Below the pieces are notes generated by a model that saw nothing but the letters and a program-made list of their open reading frames with translations, ran no database searches and had not been told where the DNA came from. A DNA stretch of 64,000 bases from the NCBI GenBank assembly GCA_033675545.1, contig JAWDGP010002483.1, positions 1,117,501-1,181,500 of the forward strand, written 5' to 3'. Within the stretch, counting starts at the first letter, position 1. Each line of letters starts with the position of its first letter. This DNA is from Elysia crispata. Its lineage: Eukaryota; Mollusca; Gastropoda; Plakobranchidae. Shown here piece after piece: positions 38,701 to 64,000 of this stretch. The position numbers and the translations under genes were made by a program.

Positions 38701-41700
38701 TGCTTTTTCAAAATTTTAAATACTTTGAATGGAATGAAATGCTCAGTAAATGCAACCTCTTACTTGTGTCTTTCAAATCATGCCGGGGGAAAGTGTTACA
38801 ATGTATATTTCTTACATGCAGCTCTCTACAAATTCTTATGTCATGTTCTCCAGGCAGCATTTGGTGAGATTGTTTCAACAAAGGCAAGTCAAAGGAAAAA
38901 GAAAGAAAAGTTAGACTTCACTGGTCATGAAGATACTAAAGACAAAGAGAACTTTATTCATTACCGTCCTTCAGACTTTGCCTCTGAAAAAGGGTTTGTA
39001 TATATAAATTTATACATTTATATTTTTATTTCTTGGGTTTGTAGCCTTTTTTTTTTTAAATCTTTTGGCACCTCAATCTTTCTTTCTACCATATTTTTGT
39101 TTGTTTTTATATATAAAAAGCTTTCAAGTAATGGCAAAAAAATAGCAGATGTGATTCAAAGAAAATCTTCTCCCAAATTCATGTTCAATTAATCTCTTGG
39201 GAGAGTTGTAAAAAAAAATTACATTCCCACTTTCCTTCAATGAAGCAAATCCTCTGAACCATATTTAACACAATCAGTAACAATGGTTTTTACATAAAAT
39301 ACGTTAATATCAATTATTCAGTTAACTAAATAGATGAATATCACCATAAGGAGTCAATTTTTCTGAATTTAATGAATTTCATGCCTCAGACTCAGCATCA
39401 ATGGAAACTTTGAGCGTGAGGCAGCCAGTGCAGTTTTGGACTTCACAAATGTTGATGATGAACCAGATAATAAAAAAAAAAGGAAATGGTATGTAAATCT
39501 TTTACGTTAGGCAAAGTATTAGTTATTTGTTAAGGAGGCTACTATGAGAGCAATCCTTATGAATTATTCACCAAATATCGCTTTTTAGAGATCAAGTTTT
39601 AAAACAATTTTAGCTTTTATTGTTACTGCACTATACTGAAGTATTGCTATGTCTTAATAGAGCTAATGTGATATCCCTGGGAGGGCCTTGTTGAAACTAA
39701 TGGTAGATTTTCAAAATATTTTCATGCACCTGAGACTTCTCACCTGTTGACAAATTGCCTGAGGTTCTTTAAGTGTAAAATTTTGAATGAGGGCTTTAAA
39801 TATTTGAATGTTGTGCACATCAAAAGATTGAGCAAAGGAAACCATTCTCTGTTTAGTTTTTTGAGAGATACAACTATATTTCTTTGAAACATTTTATCAT
39901 GCTAAAAAATTGTGTACTGATTCTTTTGTCTCAGGGATAGAAAACGCAAAAGGTATGTCACAGAACAAACCCAAGATCCAAGCAAGAAGAAAATCAAGAC
40001 CGAGAGCGGGAACTGGATTCAGGCTTCTTACAAATCTAGCGCATATCCTTATCCACATTGGCTACAACTATTTCGTCTTTATATTTTATTTCTCAATGCA
40101 AAGTTTCGGATTGAGTATTGGTTTCAGTTCAAAGTGAGGAGTAAAGCCAGATGCGGGTTGATAAAATGTTTGACCTTCGGTCCAAGGAGGCTTCTTAGTG
40201 CAGATTCAGATTACATAAGGTAATAGAGAGCTCAAAGTGTACGTTTTCCAACTCTGCCCTTCCAATTCAGGATCATTTTGTGTGTATCAGTACCCTCAAA
40301 TCAATGTGGTTTATTAAATATTTCATTCAATTACAAAGTCATTCACAGTAGCTATTGTGATCAACTTTGGTCTTTTTTTTCAAGTCCAAAAGCGTCTTAA
40401 TTTTTTTTAACTTTCTAGCTTCTCAGAATTGTCGGATTAAAAAAAAAAATTACTTTGAATGGCATAAATACTTTTAGCTCGTTTACTCTACATCAGCGAG
40501 AGACCATTTAAGAAAACAGGAGTCGTGAAGTGCATTTTTCAGAATCATCAAACCTGTCAGCTCATGGGGTTAACCAAGTTCTCTTTATTTAATAAGCTTT
40601 CAATATATGGCTCCCATTTAGACTAAAAATTGAAATTGGCCTGTAAATATCTTGGATTTAGGTATTATTTATAAAATCTGTATATGTATTATTTATAAAA
40701 TCTGTATATGAAAAAACATAGAATGCCAAAGACTTAGAAATAGTTTGACATTTTATACCAGCGAAGAAAAGCTTTTGAATCTGTATTTTGATTTAAATAC
40801 ATTCAACTATGGCAGCAGCAGCTATTATGTCAAAAGCTTTGTGGTACAACTTTGCTCTTTTGGCATCATATTGTAACATAAATGTTAAAAGTTTTTCAAA
40901 AAAAAATTAAAAGGTTCAGGGCAATTTGATAGGACACCATTTTTTTCAAAGCTCCCCTTCTTTTTATGAACTTGTATAAACTGTCATTTCACGCAAAGCT
41001 TTAAATAATGTTTTCATTCTCTTCCATTTTATTTTTGAATGTCTTTTCCTTTTTTCCTCACTGCCAATGCTGCAGGAGTGAAAAAAAAGTTTGAGCAAAA
41101 AATACATTTGGTTGAGTAAGGCAAATGAAGAAAGGGATAGATTTGGGTGAAACAAGTATCATGCAGGCACTAATCTACTCTTTGACTTTCTTTCTCATGC
41201 AGCAGTTGTGGCTTAAGACCAATATTTTTTTATACCTTTTTATTTGAGGAGATAACATTCCTTAACCTGGCCACTTATCAGGACTGGAAGAGCAGAACGA
41301 AATTTGCCGAGCATGAGGAGACATACAATGAGGGCAATGATAGTGACGGTCAAATAGCTGAAAGTTCTAGAAGCAACAAAAAACACAAGTCAAGGAGTCA
41401 AAATGTAAACCCTGATGGAGGGAAGTTCACTGTTGCTGGAATGCACAACAGGAGATGTGAGTCTTTATGATACATTGCTTTATTACCTCTTTACATGGTG
41501 TAGTCATTTAACTTTTGCCACAGGTATTATTTGATCTCATGCATCATTAATTTTAGTTTGGTATTTCGATGTGAATATAAATCATTTGCTGTTTTTAGAC
41601 CTTATTTTTGTAAAGCTAAACAGATATTACCAGGTGCAGTCGATGCTCTCATTAGACTCCTAAACGAAACTAGAGTCAGGTGCAGTCGATGATCTCATTA

Positions 41701-42070
41701 GACTCCTAAAAGAGACTAGAGCCAGGTGCAGTCGTTGATCTCATTAGACTCCTAAACGAGACTAGAGCCAGGTGCAGTCGATGATCTCATTAGACTCATA
41801 AACGAGACTAGAGCCAGGTGCAGTCGATGATCTCATTAGACTCCTAAACGAGACTAGAGCCAGGTGCAGTCGATGATCTCATTAGACTCATAAACGAGAC
41901 TAGAGCCAGGTGCAGTCGATGATCTCATTAGACTCCTAAACGAGACTAGAGCCAGGTGCAGTCGATGATCTCATTAGACTCCTAAACGAGACTAGAGCCA
42001 GGTGCAGTCGATGATCTCATTAGACTCCTGAACGAGACTGGAGCCATCAGTCATCTGAAATTCACAAATG

Positions 42071-42110
<40 letters not shown>

Positions 42111-42238
42111 TTCCCTCTCTCTCTCTCCCTCTCTCTCTCTCTCTCTCCCTCTCTTCTCTCTCTCTCCCTCCCTCCCCCTCTCTGTCTCTCCCTCACTCCC
42201 CTCCCTCTCTCTCTCCCCTGTCTCACTTTCTCCCCCTG

Positions 42239-42304
<66 letters not shown>

Positions 42305-42905
42305 CCTCCCTCCCCTACCTCTCTATCTCTCCCCCTGTCTCTCTTCCCCCTCCTCTTTCTCTAACTATCTATATATATGTTGGCCCCTGTTTATTTCTCT
42401 ACTTTTTTGCTTGATTAAAGACAAGGAGCTGTTGGCAATATTCATGAATGCTTGGCAAGGAATTAGTCAAATGAGCAGTTTTTTGTTGTTTTTTTTTTTA
42501 AACCAATCCCACTTCCATTCCTGCATATTACTACTTCTTGCCTTTCTCTTATTATACTTTAAGCTATCAATTTTTTTCCTTCTTTAAAGCTGCACTTAAA
42601 CTGTATCAGACATCTGCAGAACTCAACTTAGTTGATCCCACTTGGTTTCAATTTCTTTCACTCAATTTTTTTCAGGGCACACTAAAGGCATGGAAAACTC
42701 TAGAGGCCAATCAAGTAAACAGAAGTTTAAACGTGGAGGCCGGTCTGGTATGGGGCTGAAATCTTCAGAGCAGATTCTGAAATCGAGGCGGCAAAAAGCT
42801 AAAGTACAAAACTTTCAAAAATACAGGGAGGGAGTGCGAGCTAAGCGTAAAGGAAAAGATGGTGGTGGAGGCAACAAGAAAGGACAGAGAGGGAAAAAGA
42901 GATAG
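22282..42905 (+). CDS. DDX54: ATP-dependent RNA helicase DDX54 (DP97/Dbp10)
   Basis: Twenty coding exons with consistent phase: 22282-22398, 23901-24009, 24428-24498, 24752-24937, 27309-27358, 28302-28343, 29146-29241, 29560-29743, 30009-30140, 30499-30709, 30913-31050, 32320-32411, 34134-34269, 36770-36843, 37714-37938, 38854-38993, 39390-39488, 39935-40042, 41275-41456, 42676-42905. They sum to 873 aa (human about 881). An in-frame stop lies seven codons before the ATG, and the start [10 protein letters not shown] resembles the basic N-terminus of the family. Motifs: SGGFQSMG before the Q motif YKVPTPIQ (90-97), Walker A ARTGSGKT (114-121), PTRELA (147-152), TPGR (196-199), DEAD (220-223), SAT (251-253), TDLAARGID and [11 protein letters not shown] (397-407). 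The C-terminal half keeps [23 protein letters not shown] and the Dbp10 C-terminal region ([11 protein letters not shown]), then a basic tail. The family acts in nucleolar 60S maturation and as a nuclear-receptor corepressor. Intron 18 is U12-type. Confidence 0.96.
23175..23215. repeat. (TA)n microsatellite in DDX54 intron 1
   Basis: A perfect TA run. Shorter relatives lie in intron 4 near 26655 and 26733. Confidence 0.95.
25039..26494. mobile_element. hAT-like non-autonomous element in DDX54 intron 4
   Basis: The left end reads CAGACCTGCCATTC and the right end, reverse-complemented, CAGACCTGCCACTC: a 14-bp terminal inverted repeat with one mismatch. The flanks carry the 8-bp direct repeat GATCAGTG (25031-25038 and 26495-26502), with one base of overlap at the right junction. 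CAG-start ends and an 8-bp duplication are hallmarks of hAT transposons. Inside both ends, ATCTGAAT/ATCAGAAT words repeat, as expected for subterminal binding sites. No transposase frame is visible in the 1.46 kb, so it is non-autonomous. Confidence 0.82.
31071..34133 (+). other. DDX54 introns 11-12 region, no embedded feature beyond exon 12
   Basis: Apart from exon 12 (32320-32411) these stretches hold only short unassigned frames. No transposon ends or RNA genes were recognised. Confidence 0.6.
35349..36722 (+). mobile_element. full-length mariner (Tc1/mariner, DD34D class) element in DDX54 intron 13
   Basis: A 1374-bp element flanked by TA duplications (35347-35348 and 36723-36724). The first 30 bases at each end are identical inverted repeats (outer end CGAGGGCAGGCTGATAATTA), and similarity continues weakly for about 10 more. 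It carries one uninterrupted transposase frame in the same direction as DDX54. Perfect terminal repeats and an intact frame indicate a young insertion. It lies between exons 13 and 14 without disturbing either splice site. Confidence 0.96.
35543..36607 (+). CDS. mariner transposase, third catalytic Asp replaced by Asn
   Basis: The frame is open from 35471, but the ATG at 35543 ([17 protein letters not shown]) gives 354 aa, the normal mariner length, and starts at the paired helix-turn-helix DNA-binding domain. Then come the linker WVPRQL and the catalytic domain: first Asp in [13 protein letters not shown], second Asp in [10 protein letters not shown], then [16 protein letters not shown]. The catalytic third position is 34 residues after the second Asp and is normally Asp (APSDY); here it is Asn (codon AAC). 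The same DD34N change is known in human SETMAR, where it impairs strand cleavage. All else looks whole, so the protein may bind its ends but is probably defective in transposition. Confidence 0.95.
   Translation: MATSNDLLIKQRSVIEFLAAEGCSAANIHARMKTVYGEMCISDCAVRKWVRIFKGEDPRETILRDRKRSGRPLSASDTAHREKVDCMIRANRRVKQKEIADEVGISKERVHHIATTVLGYRKVSARWVPRQLTVEMKAQRKDMCTQLLERYNAEGEAFLQRIVTGDESWVHHYDPQCKAQSMEYRHKTSPSPRKFKVVASARKVLFTVFWDMEGVVHMEFLEQGQTVKSERYISTLRALKLRLRRIRRDKDSILQHDNARPHTSRQTQDALRQLELTTLPHPAYSPDLAPSNYYLFPQLKKYLKGHHYDSDEEVIADVRRWCRGQPSEFFADGVSQVVKLWRRCVDRDGDYIEK
40043..41274 (+). other. U12-type AT-AC intron of DDX54 (intron 18)
   Basis: The intron begins ATATCCTT at 40043, the exact U12 AT-AC donor consensus. 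It contains the exact branch site TTCCTTAAC at 41258-41266 and ends GGCCAC at 41274, about 9 nt past the branch adenosine. Joining AGC GC|T TAT CAG GAC TGG yields [15 protein letters not shown], which lines up with human DDX54 SYKRDLYQKWKQKQK without a gap. No standard GT donor gives a comparable join. A 25-bp tandem duplication lies at about 40664-40713. Confidence 0.93.
41632..42045. repeat. 46-bp minisatellite, 9 copies, in DDX54 intron 19
   Basis: Nine head-to-tail units of exactly 46 bp (AGGTGCAGTCGATGATCTCA ... GACTAGAGCC) with few substitutions. Two sub-variants (CTCCTAAAC and CTCATAAAC) partly alternate. No similarity to a DDX54 exon was seen. Confidence 0.97.
42069..42362. repeat. 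(CT)n pyrimidine tract in DDX54 intron 19
   Basis: CT dinucleotide runs with C, T and G interruptions, directly after the minisatellite. The 98-codon Ser-Leu frame here is compositional. Confidence 0.95.
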
Positions 42906-43094
42906 CAATTTGTGGATAAATGTTATAATGAAATTAAAAAAAATATATCTTTCATTTAATGTTTTCTGGCTAGTTCATATGGTTGAAGTTTGAAGGTGTG
43001 AGGATGGGAGAAAGAGATTAAAGACAAAAAAAGGAAGTCAAAAGACAGAAAAGTCAACTGAAAAGGGAAGAATTTTTGTTATTACTTGAGTGGA

Positions 43095-43100
43095 AATAAA
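43095..43100 (+). promoter_or_regulatory. candidate polyadenylation signal of DDX54 (AATAAA)
   Basis: AATAAA about 190 nt after the DDX54 stop codon, in AT-rich sequence; the first canonical hexamer after the stop. Confidence 0.5.
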
Positions 43101-43140
43101 AAATATTAGTGCAGGTGTATTCAGCTTTGATCTCTTAAAA

Positions 43141-43291
43141 GCTATTAACAGCTCTTTCTTTTCTACATATACCAAAATAGAATTCATTCATAATGTGATC
43201 ATCGGACATAACTTGAAAGCTTTCAACAGCTCTTTTCTACATATACCAAAATAGAATTCATTCATAATGTGATCATGAGAAATAACTGAAA
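43141..43291. repeat. ~75-bp tandem duplication downstream of DDX54
   Basis: Units 43141-43218 and 43219-43291 share a core of more than 50 nearly identical bases (CTACATATACCAAAATAGAA...TAATGTGATCAT). Confidence 0.9.
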
Positions 43292-47580
<4,289 letters not shown>

Positions 47581-47582
47581 CA

Positions 47583-47588
47583 TTTATT
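47583..47588 (-). promoter_or_regulatory. candidate polyadenylation signal for the GPCR gene
   Basis: TTTATT on the plus strand gives AATAAA about 300 nt beyond the candidate terminal exon of the minus-strand GPCR gene. Confidence 0.35.
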
Positions 47589-47890
47589 TGAATTACTATG
47601 TTAGTTTCACTTCTATAATGTTTGAGAAAACCAACTTCACATCTTCTACCCAGTCCATACGTGTAAATCTTATAATATTATTTTCAGGTGGAATGAAATT
47701 AATGCTCTTTTCTACTGCTTCAATATAGAATCGGTGTGTAGGCGCTAAGTTGCTATGAGATTTACCAAACTGTGTAAGACCAGCTGAGTTAATTTTTCGG
47801 TGAAAATTTTTTCGATTCCGAAGCTTTGTTCACTGTGTTCTTTGAAGCTGAGGTCATCAAGTCCGTTTTTATATTCTCTGGTTGTCCATC

Positions 47891-48021
47891 TCAGACGCTG
47901 CTTCCAGTCTCGCTTGACTGCCCTCTGATGTTGATGCGCAGTTTCTTCATCTTGATGGGATGGTCAGTATCGCTCGTCAAAGGGTGTCTTCTGTCTGTTT
48001 CTGAGAGAGCTGTACGGTGAT
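47891..48021 (-). CDS. candidate terminal exon of the GRL101-like receptor (cytoplasmic tail)
   Basis: Acceptor GACACAG|ATCACC follows a pyrimidine-rich stretch at 48022 and above, and 42 codons run to a TGA at 47893-47891. In phase with a donor CTAG|GTGGGT at 48547, the joined tail would read KQSFL-DHRTALSETDRRHP, then PIKMKKLRINIRGQSSETGS and SV. This is a charged, Ser/Thr-rich sequence as expected of a GPCR tail. An alternative acceptor (GACTCAG|ATTTAG at about 48058) is also in phase. If the donor is not used, translation ends FLGG at 48539 and this exon is not coding. Confidence 0.45.
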
Positions 48022-48053
48022 CTGTGTCGGAGAACATGGAACAGGTAACGATG

Positions 48054-48345
48054 ACTAAATCTGAGTCAGAATTGTTCATTTCTTACTACTGTTTCAAACT
48101 AAATCTGAATCAAAATTGTTCATTACTTACTATTGTTTCAAACTAAATCTGAATCAGAATTGCTCATTACTTACTATTGTTGCAAACTAAATCTGAATCA
48201 GAATTGTTCATTATTTATTACTGTTTCAAACTAAATCTGAATGAGAATTCTTCATTGCTTAAAATGGTTTCAAACTCAAGCTGAATGGGAATTATATTCT
48301 TTAATTATTATGGTTTCAAACCAAAGCAGAAGCAGAATTAATCAT
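48054..48345. repeat. ~44-bp minisatellite, about six diverging copies, in the last GPCR intron
   Basis: Units of about 44 bp (ACTAAATCTGAATCAGAATT ... ACTATTGTTTCAA). The first four are close to one another and the last two drift. On the gene strand each good unit contains GTAAGTAATG and TTCTGATTCAG|ATTTAG, resembling a donor and an acceptor. The unit nearest the terminal exon overlaps a possible acceptor of that exon. Confidence 0.85.
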
Positions 48346-48538
48346 TACTTGTGACCATTTGAAACCATTGAGGTTGCCACAAGAGCTGAGTTCTAAGATA
48401 TCTCTAATTCGGGTTTAATTTTTGGAAAAGTTGGCTTTTCCACATCGTGGGCCTGAAAATATAGATAATTCGCTGTAATGGTTTCATTATTATCTTTTAC
48501 AGAACTGTCACCGGGCTTTTTTCTATTTGCAAAGATCT

Positions 48539-63458
<14,920 letters not shown>

Positions 63459-63579
63459 CTGGTGAATAGAAGGGTTGGAAAAAAAAACAATAACGGTCAT
63501 TACAAAGGTTCATAGCGCACACAAATCTGTTTCATGTGATAAACAAAAGTACAAAAAAGAAGACGTCAAGTCTTTTAAA

Positions 63580-63780
63580 TCTATTATTTTTCCAATGAAA
63601 TTTCGGTATTTTCGCAATTCTAACGCGCACTCGTCAGCTATGGTGGTGTTGTAAAGCTCAAGTATACATCTAACTACTAACCTTTTCGAATCGAACCCAC
63701 GACAGAAGACGGGCTCACTACGCAGTGGCCACTGGACAGCGCCCCTCACAGCAACCACTCCCCGTGCTACTCTTTCCATT
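63580..63780 (-). mobile_element. possible tRNA-derived SINE fragment
   Basis: On the minus strand, GTGGGTTCGATTCGAA (about 63701-63686) matches a Pol III B-box. About 55 nt upstream TGTCCAGTGGCC resembles an A-box (TRGCNNAGTGG). The stretch between looks like a tRNA head of the kind found in mollusc SINEs. Neither a target duplication nor a tail repeat was found, and no cloverleaf supports a functional tRNA. Confidence 0.35.
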
Positions 63781-64000
63781 ATTTGTTTTCAAAGACTCGA
63801 AACAAAGGCATTGAAAAATCATCGAAAAGTAACCCGTATCGATATCTTCCAGACGTGACAAACGGTATTGTACGCACACAGTAAAGGGTCACATCTCACA
63901 ATCGATGATGTGCCTCGTTCTGGCAATACAGTTTCTAAACTAAGCCCAAAGTGATTTTGTAAGCTAAAACTTATTGTTTATGAAAGGATGCGTAAGCTAC
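63781..64000. other. right edge, intron of the GPCR gene presumably continuing
   Basis: No exon was recognised. The next upstream LRR exon must lie outside the window. Confidence 0.4.

Noticed and set aside
40035-41280. GC-AG or ordinary acceptor model for DDX54 intron 18 (donor AGC|GCATAT, acceptor ATCAG|GACTGG)
   Set aside because: It also keeps frame but loses the conserved Tyr-Gln pair. The ATATCCTT donor, TTCCTTAAC branch site and AC end fit the U12 AT-AC model exactly and give an ungapped match to the family.
63660-63770. Functional tRNA gene
   Set aside because: A B-box-like word is present, but no acceptor-stem pairing or clear anticodon arm was found; a SINE fragment is more likely.

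Overview
The window looks like nuclear DNA of a gastropod mollusc, probably a heterobranch snail or sea slug. The evidence is AT-rich sequence with many microsatellites, long introns, frequent AGATCTAG-type words, and a leucine-rich-repeat GPCR of the GRL101/relaxin-receptor type first described in a pond snail. No bacterial-type genes, tRNA clusters or CRISPR arrays were seen. Nearly all real coding sequence is in short exons, so most long open frames are low-complexity or transposon sequence.

Layout. 1-3000: a truncated Ty3/gypsy pol fragment, a 72-bp direct repeat, and a ~1.38-kb element with long inverted arms enclosing a decayed coiled-coil gene fragment. 5992-8075 (minus): POLR2K, the smallest shared RNA polymerase subunit, with a textbook U12-type GT-AG last intron. 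8620-9067: a pogo/Tigger-like MITE. 13896-14759 (minus): PTRHD1 in two exons. 17400-21200: open frames and two exon-like pieces I cannot identify. 22282-42905 (plus): a complete 20-exon DDX54 (DEAD-box helicase, predicted 873 aa). Its introns hold a hAT-like MITE, a full-length mariner whose third catalytic Asp is Asn, a 9 x 46-bp minisatellite and a U12-type AT-AC intron. 43000-47800: gene-poor AT-rich DNA. 47891-63458 (minus): the 3' part of a GRL101/RXFP-like LRR-GPCR, with five 72-nt LRR exons, the hinge and all seven transmembrane segments. Its N-terminal part lies beyond the right edge.

The most unusual structure is in the GPCR intron before the TM2 exon. About 24 tandem 63/71-bp units (51849-53484) each copy the 3' splice site and the first ~27 nt of that exon, giving a long ladder of decoy acceptors upstream of the true one. 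A second, weaker 44-bp array (48054-48345) lies beside the likely last exon of the same gene.

Functionally, three genes are core RNA-metabolism genes: POLR2K (transcription), DDX54 (ribosome biogenesis and transcription co-regulation) and PTRHD1 (peptidyl-tRNA-hydrolase-like). The GPCR is a peptide-hormone receptor. The sequence gives no reason to think they are co-regulated. All exon models come from reading splice sites and protein similarity by eye, not from alignment software.
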